A DNA stretch of 9,517 bases from Methanothrix sp. (GTDB lineage: Archaea > Halobacteriota > Methanosarcinia > Methanotrichales > Methanotrichaceae). The first letter of the stretch is position 1; every line of letters begins with the position of its first letter. The DNA lies in the NCBI GenBank assembly GCA_028688535.1, contig JAQTXY010000047.1:1-9517 (forward strand), written 5' to 3'. The translations under genes were made by a program, and so were the position numbers. The notes under the pieces are model-generated. The model worked only from the letters and a program-made list of their open reading frames with translations, was not told where the DNA came from and did no database searches. Shown piece by piece: positions 1-6,861 of the stretch.

Positions 1-287
1 TCGGCGATACTGTGCGCCGCATTCGTACCCTGGGGAGCACCGCCCTGGAGATGGCTTTGGTCGCCTCAGGACGGCTGGATGCCTTCGTAGATCTGCGTGG
101 TATGATGCGGGTTGTGGATATCGCCGCAGGGAGACTCATACTGGAAGAAGCAGGCGGAATGGTGACAGACTCTGCAGGAGAAGCGCTACATCTGGACGGC
201 AACATGTGGCAGAGAAGGGATTTGATCGGCTCGAACGGCCTCCAGCATGCACAGCTGCTCAAGCTAATAGGTGGTATCTCCTATTAA
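1..287 (+). CDS. Inositol monophosphatase / archaeal FBPase-family phosphatase, C-terminal part (5' end outside window)
   Basis: This is the C-terminal third of a Mg-dependent phosphatase of the inositol monophosphatase fold. The frame is open from base 3 and ends at TAA 285-287. Visible family features are the LGSTALEMALVASGRLDAF stretch (the GS-A-lel-a-vA-Gr-dafv signature) and RVVDIAAG...EEAGG, which corresponds to the family's WDxAAGxLIxEAGG motif with its metal-binding Asp; Val replaces Trp, as in archaeal FBPase/IMPase enzymes. Family members dephosphorylate inositol-1-phosphate, fructose-1,6-bisphosphate or NADP. The substrate cannot be fixed from this fragment. The downstream gene is an NAD kinase overlapping by 17 nt. 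In M. jannaschii MJ0917 the same two domains are fused in the same order and act as NADP phosphatase and NAD kinase, so an NADP phosphatase role is a reasonable inference. The catalytic N-terminal motifs lie outside the window. Confidence 0.88.
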   Translation, partial: GDTVRRIRTLGSTALEMALVASGRLDAFVDLRGMMRVVDIAAGRLILEEAGGMVTDSAGEALHLDGNMWQRRDLIGSNGLQHAQLLKLIGGISY

Positions 288-1107
288 GATCGGCTTTGTC
301 TCTCGACAGCAGCGGGAATCGATTCAGCTGGCACAGATGCTCATCAACCAAATTGAGAACGCGAAGAAGGGCGTTACGATATTCGTGGATGAGGACCTGG
401 CGCAGAAGCTTGGCAGAGAGGGCACAGCAGTCGCGGAGATGGAACGGCAGAAGGTAGACTTCATAGTCTCTGTGGGAGGAGACGGGACGATTCTGCGCAC
501 CATTCACAAGATGGCAGATCCGGCACCTATTTTGGGCATAAACATGGGCACGCTGGGCTTTTTGGTGGATGTGGAGCCAAGAGACGCCGTAGAGACGCTC
601 TCCCGCCTGCTGGGGGGCTTTGATGTGGACGCCCGCTCCCGGCTCAAGCTGCTCCTTAACGGGGTATGCCTGCCCCGCGCCACCAATGAGATCGCCTTCA
701 TGACCGCCAGTCCTGCCAAGATGATTGAATTTGAGATCATCGTAGACGGCGCCCTCATGGAAGACTTTCGGGCTGACGGGGTGATCATCGCCACCTCTAC
801 CGGTTCCACGGCTTATGCCATGTCTGCGGGCGGGCCCATCGTAGATCCGCGGGTGGACGCCATCGTGCTCGTTCCCATGGCACCCTTCAAGCTCTCCAGC
901 CGACCCTGGGTGATTCCGGGTGACAGCGTCATTGAGGTTCGGCTCAAGCTGCCGGACAAGGAAGCACTGGTGGTGGTGGACGGCCAGACCTCAACTACCA
1001 TATCTTCCAAGGACACAGTGGTCATAAGCAAGGCCAAGACACCAGCCAGGTTTGTGAAGGTGGGAAGAGAGGGATTTTACGCCAAGGTGAAGAGCAAGCT
1101 GACGTGA
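271..1107 (+). CDS. nadK: NAD kinase (ATP/polyphosphate-NAD kinase)
   Basis: This cytoplasmic enzyme phosphorylates NAD to NADP. The 278-residue length is usual for the family. Visible motifs, in order, are GGDGT at 69-73 (nucleotide binding, catalytic Asp71), LGINMGTLGFL at 88-98, the NE pair at 139-140, the glycine-rich conserved block STGSTAYAMSAGGPI at 176-190, and VDGQ at 236-239. The GTG at 271 is chosen because a stop codon (TAG 268-270) lies immediately upstream in frame and IKIGFV, the usual start of the fold, follows at once; no other start codon lies between. No strong Shine-Dalgarno is seen, so translation is probably coupled to the overlapping upstream phosphatase gene, which ends 17 nt inside this one. 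The two look like an operon and probably set NADP levels together. Identification is secure; only the start is less certain. Confidence 0.96.
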   Translation: MVSPIKIGFVSRQQRESIQLAQMLINQIENAKKGVTIFVDEDLAQKLGREGTAVAEMERQKVDFIVSVGGDGTILRTIHKMADPAPILGINMGTLGFLVDVEPRDAVETLSRLLGGFDVDARSRLKLLLNGVCLPRATNEIAFMTASPAKMIEFEIIVDGALMEDFRADGVIIATSTGSTAYAMSAGGPIVDPRVDAIVLVPMAPFKLSSRPWVIPGDSVIEVRLKLPDKEALVVVDGQTSTTISSKDTVVISKAKTPARFVKVGREGFYAKVKSKLT

Positions 1108-1200
1108 GGCGGGTCGCCAGACGACTTATTCGTGTCCTTCAGTTCCTCACCTATATTTTATGCATTCTATCATTCTCGTGCGTGGCCTATGGCAAGTGCC

Positions 1201-1938
1201 TTACGCCCATGTTGATATGTCTAATTTCATGCCTTTGAATAGTATGGCCATGGGACGGGATATTTCCGATACAAAGGGCACCTTGACATTAAAACGCAAT
1301 GACTCTCCCGCAGGAATTGTCTTCAAGCCATCACCTTCTTCACCAGAATAAACCCACCCGAACTGGTCTATCAAAGCAAAGCTTGAGCTGTTGTATTCGG
1401 CGGTCTGGTTGGCACTATTGGAGATGTTCAAGTCCAAGTTCCAGTTTCCCTGACGCCATCTCATCCCATTTGGTTCAAAGGTTGCTCCGTAGAATCTGAG
1501 TGTTGCATTGTAGCCTGTGACTTCCGGCACCCCTGTCCAGTTTATATAGAAGGGATTTGAGTTAGAGGGCACGATTCTAAGACGCTTTACGATGATATCT
1601 TTGGGGACGTCGAATAGGAGCATATCTCTGACTGACCCATTATACTTTGTCTCTGTCGGGAACCCATTTAGAGTAGATCTGTAAGGGCCACTGTTGCCTT
1701 GGTATGAATTATTATCGATATCTATCAGTTCTATGTCATATACATCGATATCGATGGCAGAGATATCTGCATATAATCCATCACCATATTCGTATTTCAT
1801 AACACCGTAGACTGTCGCATTGACTATTCCGTTACTGCCGTGCAGGGGAAAGGCCTGAGCCGAATGCATCAAGATAATTGCCAGAGCAAATATTATAACC
1901 GCTCCAAGTAGGCTTCGCCCTTGATTGAACTCTTTCAT
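1201..1938 (-). CDS. Exported hypothetical protein, sequon-rich, with a DUF4352/telokin-like C-terminal domain
   Basis: This 245-residue protein is not recognised as any named gene. It begins with a likely Sec signal: a charged start (K2, R8), a hydrophobic run at about 10-24 and a plausible cleavage site after HSAQA (residue 29). The mature part is rich in Asn, Ser, Tyr and Asp. It carries eight N-X-S/T sequons (N40, N76, N100, N133, N144, N171, N177, N183), consistent with an N-glycosylated cell-surface protein. The end (about 185-243: FALIDQFGWVYSG, then a glycine turn IPAGESLRFNVKVP, then AILFKGMKLDISTW) resembles the beta-sandwich of DUF4352/telokin-like extracellular domains; this is pattern recognition only. 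No transmembrane anchor follows the signal, so it may be released or held at the envelope. It is monocistronic, convergent with nadK and divergent from the CLC gene. A TATA-like box 24-32 nt ahead of the ATG with no Shine-Dalgarno suggests a leaderless mRNA. Confidence 0.8.
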   Translation of the reverse strand: MKEFNQGRSLLGAVIIFALAIILMHSAQAFPLHGSNGIVNATVYGVMKYEYGDGLYADISAIDIDVYDIELIDIDNNSYQGNSGPYRSTLNGFPTETKYNGSVRDMLLFDVPKDIIVKRLRIVPSNSNPFYINWTGVPEVTGYNATLRFYGATFEPNGMRWRQGNWNLDLNISNSANQTAEYNSSSFALIDQFGWVYSGEEGDGLKTIPAGESLRFNVKVPFVSEISRPMAILFKGMKLDISTWA

Positions 1939-1961
1939 AGGTGAAATATCAAGGCCGATTT

Positions 1962-1970
1962 CTTAAATAG
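1962..1970 (-). promoter_or_regulatory. Putative TATA box for the exported protein gene (leaderless)
   Basis: On the minus strand the sequence reads CTATTTAAG, with its centre 28 nt ahead of the ATG at 1938. Archaeal TATA boxes usually sit about 25-28 nt before the transcription start, so transcription would begin at or next to the ATG. No Shine-Dalgarno lies ahead of that ATG, which fits a leaderless transcript. The box is nearly symmetrical (TTAAATA on the other strand) and could also serve the divergent CLC gene, giving it a leader of about 50 nt. Confidence 0.4.
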
Positions 1971-2044
1971 TATTGTATTGATTGCCCCTTTATGTGACCG
2001 ATAGATTGAAGTCCGTGTCTGCGATTGTCTATTTTTGAACTAAT

Positions 2045-3808
2045 ATGAAATCTCCCCTCCCGAATATTTGCGATCTCACGCATGCAAGTTATACCCGAAA
2101 ATGGGTTACGCTGAGCATATTAATAGGAATTGCCGCTGGATTGGGCTCGATAGTCTTCTATTGGTCTCTAACGACTGCCACACAGCTCCTGCTGGGACTT
2201 GTTGCGGGATATGTTCCTCCCACCTCTACGGGCGAGGGGGCGACTGTTTTTACCGGCGTGGCCAGACCATGGATTCTTCCCATCCTTACGGCTGCCGGGG
2301 GATTGCTAAGCGGGCTTATAGTCTTTCATTTTGCACCGGAGGCAGAAGGTCATGGGACTGATGCAGCGATAGATGCATTCCACAATAAAGGCGGCGCCAT
2401 TCGCCGTCGGGTGCCTATTGTTAAAGCCGTGGCATCAGCCATCACCATTGGCTCGGGAGGCAGCGCCGGGAGAGAGGGTCCAACTGCTCAAATTGCCGCA
2501 GGAATTGCCTCTGCTCTAGCAGACCTATTTCATCTGGCTGATTCTGATCGGCGCATCGCCGTAGCCACCGGGATCGGTGCCGGGATCGGCTCTATCTTTA
2601 AGGCACCCCTGGGTGGTGCAATCCTCAGCATGGAGGTACTCTACCGCCGCGACTTCGAGTATGAAGCCCTTCTGCCGTCTTTTATAGCATCCGTTGTAGG
2701 CTACAGCATATTCGCTTCCTGGAGTGGATGGGCGCCGGTGTTGGGAAGCGGCATAGTACCGCCTTTTAGCAGAGCTTATGAGCTGATCTCATATTCTCTC
2801 CTTGGCCTGGTCTGCGGACTGGTCGGCATAGCGTACGGACGCAGCTTTTACTACCTGAGAGACCTGTTTAGGAGCGCTGGAATTCCCAACTGGATAAAAC
2901 CCGCCATCGGCGGGCTCATGGTGGGCTTGATTGGCGTCTTTCTGCCGCAGGTCCTGGGAACCAGCTATGGCTGGCTGCAGTTTGCCATCAACGGCGACTT
3001 CATCGCGCTGCCGGCTACGATCATGCTGGCAGTGGTCGTCTTTAAGATCCTGACAACCGGACTTACAATTGGGTCGGGGGGAAGCGGTGGTGTTTTCGCG
3101 CCCGGTTTGGTGATAGGCGGAATGGTAGGCGGCTTCTTATGGAACTGCCTTCACAGTTTTCCTGCCATCACTCCCAGCTCTCCTTCGGCCTTTGTTATTG
3201 TGGGCATGATGGCTCTCTTCGGGGGCATAGCCAAAGTCCCTCTGGCGGTTATTATCATGGTAAGTGAGATGACCATGGATTACACCCTCTTAATTCCCAG
3301 CATGCTGGCCTGCTCCATTGCCTACTTTGTTACTGGAGACAATTACATCTACGAGAAGCAGGTGAACGTGAGGGCGCAGTCACCTGCCCATCGACATGAT
3401 TACTCACTTATGCTCCTCAAATCGCTCAAGGTGAGAGAGGCTATGATCAGCAATGCGCCGATTATCGGTCCCAGCTCGACGCTGGACGAAGTAACTCAAC
3501 TACTAGAAAGGTATGAGGTTCACGCCGTGCCGGTGGTAGATGAAGGCAGGATGGTGGGTATTGTGGCAAAACAGGACGCTTTAAGATGCATCTGCGAAGA
3601 CCATCCACCTGCTAAGGTGACTGATATTATGAGCGGCAATCTGATAGTAACCTATCCGGATGAGTCCCTGTTCGATGCCATGAATAAGATGATCGTAAAT
3701 CACATCAGCCAACTACCGGTTGTGGAGAGAAATAATCCCGATCAGATCCTTGGATTGCTGGCTCTGGATGACGTGACCAGAATGCAATGCACTGAAAATG
3801 ATAGTTGA
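2045..3808 (+). CDS. CLC-family chloride channel/transporter with two CBS domains
   Basis: This integral membrane protein (587 residues) would move Cl- across the cytoplasmic membrane. The CLC core spans about 18-440 with many hydrophobic helices. Selectivity motifs are GHGTD at 102-106 (the GSGIP position; His at the usual Ser), GSGGSAGREGP at 136-146 with the gating glutamate E144 (E148 of E. coli ClcA), GVFAP at 349-353, and Y436 at the position of the Cl- coordinating Tyr445. At the 'proton glutamate' position (E203 of E. coli ClcA) I read SMEVLY, i.e. Val198, as in CLC channels. Two CBS domains follow (about 460-517 and 525-580); in CLC and other proteins these bind adenine nucleotides and regulate transport. 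ATG 2045 is the first possible start because an in-frame TGA lies at 2036-2038. No clear Shine-Dalgarno is present. It faces the proton ATPase gene tail to tail. Family assignment is secure; channel versus exchanger is open. Confidence 0.95.
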   Translation: MKSPLPNICDLTHASYTRKWVTLSILIGIAAGLGSIVFYWSLTTATQLLLGLVAGYVPPTSTGEGATVFTGVARPWILPILTAAGGLLSGLIVFHFAPEAEGHGTDAAIDAFHNKGGAIRRRVPIVKAVASAITIGSGGSAGREGPTAQIAAGIASALADLFHLADSDRRIAVATGIGAGIGSIFKAPLGGAILSMEVLYRRDFEYEALLPSFIASVVGYSIFASWSGWAPVLGSGIVPPFSRAYELISYSLLGLVCGLVGIAYGRSFYYLRDLFRSAGIPNWIKPAIGGLMVGLIGVFLPQVLGTSYGWLQFAINGDFIALPATIMLAVVVFKILTTGLTIGSGGSGGVFAPGLVIGGMVGGFLWNCLHSFPAITPSSPSAFVIVGMMALFGGIAKVPLAVIIMVSEMTMDYTLLIPSMLACSIAYFVTGDNYIYEKQVNVRAQSPAHRHDYSLMLLKSLKVREAMISNAPIIGPSSTLDEVTQLLERYEVHAVPVVDEGRMVGIVAKQDALRCICEDHPPAKVTDIMSGNLIVTYPDESLFDAMNKMIVNHISQLPVVERNNPDQILGLLALDDVTRMQCTENDS

Positions 3809-3890
3809 GGGATGGGTAGGGGCGCTGACGATCTTGGCTGCACCTGTTGCTCTCATGACTGCAATTCCAGAGTAGCATCCAAAGAAATTG

Positions 3891-6338
3891 CTAGGTCTTA
3901 GTCCATTTTAATTTTTCCATGAACTGCAATCCTTCGTCGAAGAATTTATAGTACCTCACCTTGAGTTGGTCTATTATCAAGAATACGATTATCACATAGA
4001 TCCAGATCATGGCTGCCAGGTTCCAGCCTATCGGCGGGATCAGCAAGCCGTAAACGGCAATGATCGTGGCTACGATCTGTGTCCCGAGCACGGCTCCAAT
4101 CAACAGGTTGCCAGGTCGGTAAGACCAGAAGTGACCTTTGGTCCTGGCTATGAAGATAATTAAGTGGCCAGCTACGGAGAGCTTGAGGTACATGAGGGAC
4201 TGAAGAACCTCTTTGCTAAGATGCAGATAATCAAGTCCGAAGAAAAGCAGGCCAAAAGACTCAACTGTTCCTATCAATCCCAGAAATAGGGCCATTCCCA
4301 TGACCGAGGACATTCTCCACCGATCGGGCTTTTGCGAGTATTCCGCTCGGTCATAGGCGATAGACATGATGGCAAAATCGTTAAGCAAAGCCAGCAATAC
4401 TATCATTATAGCCGTTACCGGATAAAAATTGAAGATGACTATTGATAAAGTGATGAAGAACAGTACTCTGATGGTCTCAGCAATTCGGTAAATGGCATAG
4501 CTGTTCATGCGCTGGAATATCTTGCGGCTCTCTTCGATGGCGTCGATGATGACGGAGAGACCCGGCCTGGTTAGAACTATGGCAGCCGCAGACTTGGCGG
4601 CATCTGTTGCTCCCGAGACCGCAATTCCCGCGTCGGCTTTCTTCAAGGCAGGGGCATCGTTTACACCATCACCCGTCATGCCGACGATGTGGCCTCTGGC
4701 TTGAAGCAGCTCTACTATCTTGAATTTGTGCTCAGGATATACTTGGGCAAAACCGTCTGCCTTTTCGATGATATCGGTGGCCTCTTCATCTGATTTATCT
4801 ATGAAGTCCGATGCAGGCTCAATATTGGTTCCCAGACCCACCAACCGAGCGATCTCTTTGGCTATGGCTACATGGTCGCCAGTGACCATTTTTATGCGGA
4901 CACCGAGAGACTTTGCAGTTTTGATGGTCTGTGCAGAATCTTCTCTAGGTGGATCTTGGAGGGCAATGAGTCCCACATAGCTCCAGGCTCCTTTGGAGTT
5001 CGTGCTGGCAACGCCCAGAGCCCGGTAGCCCTTCGAAGCGAACGTTTCTACTTTTTGGTCAATTAAGAAATTCGCGGTGCTATTTGCTAATAATGAGAGT
5101 ATGGCCTGAGGTGCACCTTTGGCTGCCCTAAAGCTTCCTTGAGGACCCTCGATTTCGGCTTGTGTCATCTTGGAAACGGGATCGAAGGGTTGGAACTTGT
5201 CCAACTTGTAGCTGCTTGGTTCAACCTGTTCTTCTTTGCTCTTCTTTATGATAGCGATATCTATGAGATCGCCGTTTTCTTCTCGGGAAGCCAAGGTACC
5301 AACGAGCAGCACATCATTCTCGGTGAAGCCCTCGAAGGGCACTACCTCTGCTACCGTAATGGCATTCTGGGTTATGGTGCCGGTCTTATCTGAGCAGAGG
5401 ACAACCACCCCGGCCATCTCTTCGATAGCTGCCAGCCTGCTCACAATGGCCTCCTTCTTGGCGAGCTGCATAGCGCCCACTGCCATAGTCACAGACAGAA
5501 CGGCAGGAAGGGCGGCAGGTATGGCAGCCACTATCAGCACCAGGGCAAACTGCAAAGTCTGCAAGAGGCTTTCATGTCTCAGAGTGGCTACGATGAATAC
5601 CAGGGTCACCAGTACTATGGCCAGAATGATCAGATAATCTCCAATCTTAACTACTGCCTTCTGAAAGTGGCTCTGTGTCCTTGCCAATTCTACCAGTTTG
5701 GCAGTGCGACCGAAGTAGGTATTCATTCCCGTAGCAAAGACCAGGGCAGTCATCTCTCCCTGACGAACTATTGATCCAGAGAAAGCAACCTCCGAGACCT
5801 TTTTTTCCACGGGCAGCGATTCTCCTGTCAGGGCGGATTCGTCTACCTGGAGGAAATCGCCCTCAATAAGCTTGAGGTCAGCGGGAACGATCTCACCCAA
5901 ACGGATCCGGACTATATCCCCTGGGACAAGCCTGCTGGAGGGAAGGGCATTCCATTTTCCGTCTCTAAGAACCCTGGCCGAAGGTGCAAGCCTCTCCTTC
6001 AAAAGTTCAATGGCATTGTCGGCTTTGTGCTCCTGCCAGAAGCCAACCACACCGTTCATGAGGAGAAGCAAGAAGATAATGGCAAAGTCGTCCCAGCGAT
6101 TCAATATTGCGGAAAGAATGGCTGCCGCCTCAATCATCCAGGGAATGGTCCCCCAGAAGTAGCCCAGAAATTTTATATATGGATTAACTTTTTTCTCTAA
6201 AATTTCATTTGGGCCGTACTGCTGGAGCCTTGCATTTGCCTCTGAGGCAGAGAGACCTCTTCCACTCGATGAGAGGCTATCTATCAAATCGGCGACAGAT
6301 GTCTTCTTGGCTTTATCGGCGCCGATGATTGGGTCCAT
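3891..6338 (-). CDS. P-type H+-transporting ATPase (P3A, plasma-membrane proton-efflux type)
   Basis: This ATP-driven cation pump of the cytoplasmic membrane is probably a proton exporter. Numbering is from the ATG at 6338 (815 residues). It has an N-terminal cation-ATPase domain (about 8-70), an actuator loop with TGES at 171-174, the phosphorylation motif DKTGT with D317, nucleotide-binding KGAP at 407-410, TGD at 486-488, the hinge GDGVNDAP at 556-563, and M4 IPAALP at 273-278. Residues that define plant/fungal H+ pumps are present: N95 in M2, R624 in M5 and LLND with D654 in M6, matching N106, R655 and D684 of Arabidopsis AHA2. It lacks the long C-terminal autoinhibitory domain of plant pumps. 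An upstream in-frame ATG at 6362 would add eight residues. I prefer 6338 because a good Shine-Dalgarno (GGAGAAGGA, 7 nt away) precedes it, none precedes 6362, and the TATA-like box predicts transcription starting near 6357. Ion specificity is inferred from the residues. Confidence 0.95.
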   Translation of the reverse strand: MDPIIGADKAKKTSVADLIDSLSSSGRGLSASEANARLQQYGPNEILEKKVNPYIKFLGYFWGTIPWMIEAAAILSAILNRWDDFAIIFLLLLMNGVVGFWQEHKADNAIELLKERLAPSARVLRDGKWNALPSSRLVPGDIVRIRLGEIVPADLKLIEGDFLQVDESALTGESLPVEKKVSEVAFSGSIVRQGEMTALVFATGMNTYFGRTAKLVELARTQSHFQKAVVKIGDYLIILAIVLVTLVFIVATLRHESLLQTLQFALVLIVAAIPAALPAVLSVTMAVGAMQLAKKEAIVSRLAAIEEMAGVVVLCSDKTGTITQNAITVAEVVPFEGFTENDVLLVGTLASREENGDLIDIAIIKKSKEEQVEPSSYKLDKFQPFDPVSKMTQAEIEGPQGSFRAAKGAPQAILSLLANSTANFLIDQKVETFASKGYRALGVASTNSKGAWSYVGLIALQDPPREDSAQTIKTAKSLGVRIKMVTGDHVAIAKEIARLVGLGTNIEPASDFIDKSDEEATDIIEKADGFAQVYPEHKFKIVELLQARGHIVGMTGDGVNDAPALKKADAGIAVSGATDAAKSAAAIVLTRPGLSVIIDAIEESRKIFQRMNSYAIYRIAETIRVLFFITLSIVIFNFYPVTAIMIVLLALLNDFAIMSIAYDRAEYSQKPDRWRMSSVMGMALFLGLIGTVESFGLLFFGLDYLHLSKEVLQSLMYLKLSVAGHLIIFIARTKGHFWSYRPGNLLIGAVLGTQIVATIIAVYGLLIPPIGWNLAAMIWIYVIIVFLIIDQLKVRYYKFFDEGLQFMEKLKWTKT
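3906..3916 (+). terminator. Possible T-tract terminator for the CLC gene
   Basis: TTTTAATTTTT lies about 100 nt after the CLC stop, just inside the 3' end of the convergent ATPase gene. Archaeal RNA polymerase often ends at T-rich tracts without a hairpin, and none is evident here. It is the only clear T-rich run in the convergent region; the assignment is tentative. Confidence 0.25.
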
Positions 6339-6345
6339 GGTCGTA

Positions 6346-6354
6346 TCCTTCTCC
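6346..6354 (-). promoter_or_regulatory. Ribosome binding site that decides the ATPase start
   Basis: On the minus strand GGAGAAGGA ends 7 nt before the ATG at 6338. The alternative in-frame ATG at 6362 has only weak purine matches ahead of it. This supports the shorter, 815-residue protein beginning MDPIIGADK. Confidence 0.6.
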
Positions 6355-6379
6355 ACAAACATGTAGTTTTAGTTCCAGG

Positions 6380-6387
6380 TTATATTG
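6380..6387 (-). promoter_or_regulatory. Putative TATA box for the proton ATPase gene
   Basis: On the minus strand the sequence reads CAATATAA. A start of transcription about 26 nt downstream would fall near 6357. That is inside the upstream ATG codon region and just ahead of the GGAGAAGGA site, giving a leader of roughly 19 nt for the start at 6338. The position is consistent, but the box is a weak consensus match. Confidence 0.35.
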
Positions 6388-6452
6388 AATACTTTTGGTA
6401 AGTTTCTGCAATGCATAATGTGGAATTTAAATCTGTGATGTCTTTCAATAGA

Positions 6453-6460
6453 ATTAAATA
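6453..6460 (+). promoter_or_regulatory. Putative TATA box for the STAS-like/GAPDH-like unit
   Basis: The sequence ATTAAATA sits in a very A+T-rich stretch, about 40 nt ahead of the ATG at 6498. Transcription would begin near 6482-6484, leaving a short leader that contains the Shine-Dalgarno at 6486-6493. A second candidate, AATTTAAAT at 6424-6432, would give a longer leader. Confidence 0.35.
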
Positions 6461-6485
6461 GTTTTAACTATAATAATGATATTAA

Positions 6486-6493
6486 GAGGAGTG
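6486..6493 (+). promoter_or_regulatory. Ribosome binding site of the STAS-like gene
   Basis: GAGGAGTG contains a clear AGGAG core (6487-6491), 6 nt before the ATG at 6498. It is one of the clearest Shine-Dalgarno sequences in the window and fixes this start. Confidence 0.65.
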
Positions 6494-6497
6494 AAAA

Positions 6498-6854
6498 ATG
6501 TTTGAAAAATTATCAGGTAGTTCGGGAAATGTCGTTGGATACAAAGCAATTGGAACAATTACTGCGTCTGATTACCTAAAGATGGAGCCTGATGTCAAAG
6601 CTCTGGTTGAAAAAGAAGGAAACATACGTTTGTTAATCGACCTGAGCGAATTTAAGTGGGAGAAAATGGAGGCCTGGCTGCAAGATCTGAAATTTGGATC
6701 AGAATTTCGTCATGAGATTCAAAAAATAGCAATAGTAGGTGATAAGACCTGGGAGAAATGGATGACATATTTAGCGAGGCCCTTCTACGCCCGCGACGCC
6801 AAATTCTTCCACATTGCAGATATCGACAAGGCCTGGGCCTGGCTTCGCGAGTGA
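6498..6854 (+). CDS. SpoIIAA-like (STAS-fold) small cytoplasmic protein
   Basis: This 118-residue soluble protein has the pattern of the SpoIIAA-like/DUF3478 family: a short beta-rich N-terminus with GYKAIGTITASDY at 14-26, the central LLIDLSEFKWEKMEAW at 45-60, LKFGSEFRH at 64-72, KIAIVGDKTWEKWM at 76-89 and a PFY...KFF...AWAWL end. Family members adopt a STAS-type fold and are thought to be lipid- or protein-binding; their cellular role is poorly known. There is no membrane segment and no attached transporter. The Shine-Dalgarno AGGAG stands 6 nt from the ATG. The stop is 7 nt ahead of the GAPDH-like gene, so the two are probably co-transcribed and translationally coupled. The first half looks more A+T-rich than neighbouring genes, with AAA/GAA/TTA codons, while the 3' end is G+C-rich. 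This may hint at transfer or simply reflect the promoter-proximal region. Confidence 0.85.
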   Translation: MFEKLSGSSGNVVGYKAIGTITASDYLKMEPDVKALVEKEGNIRLLIDLSEFKWEKMEAWLQDLKFGSEFRHEIQKIAIVGDKTWEKWMTYLARPFYARDAKFFHIADIDKAWAWLRE

Positions 6855-6861
6855 TTGTTCT

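Noticed and set aside
5236..5637. 133-residue open frame on the plus strand within the ATPase gene
   Set aside because: It is antisense to a well-conserved part of the ATPase (M3-M4 to the phosphorylation domain), and its composition is that of a frame shadow.
6338..6362. ATPase start at 6362 (eight residues longer)
   Set aside because: In frame, but without a good Shine-Dalgarno, and the likely transcription start falls near 6357. The ATG at 6338 has a strong site 7 nt ahead.
6814..6861. TTG at 6814 as start of the GAPDH-like gene
   Set aside because: It would overlap the STAS-like gene by 41 nt and add residues with no homology. The family N-terminus begins at the ATG at 6862.
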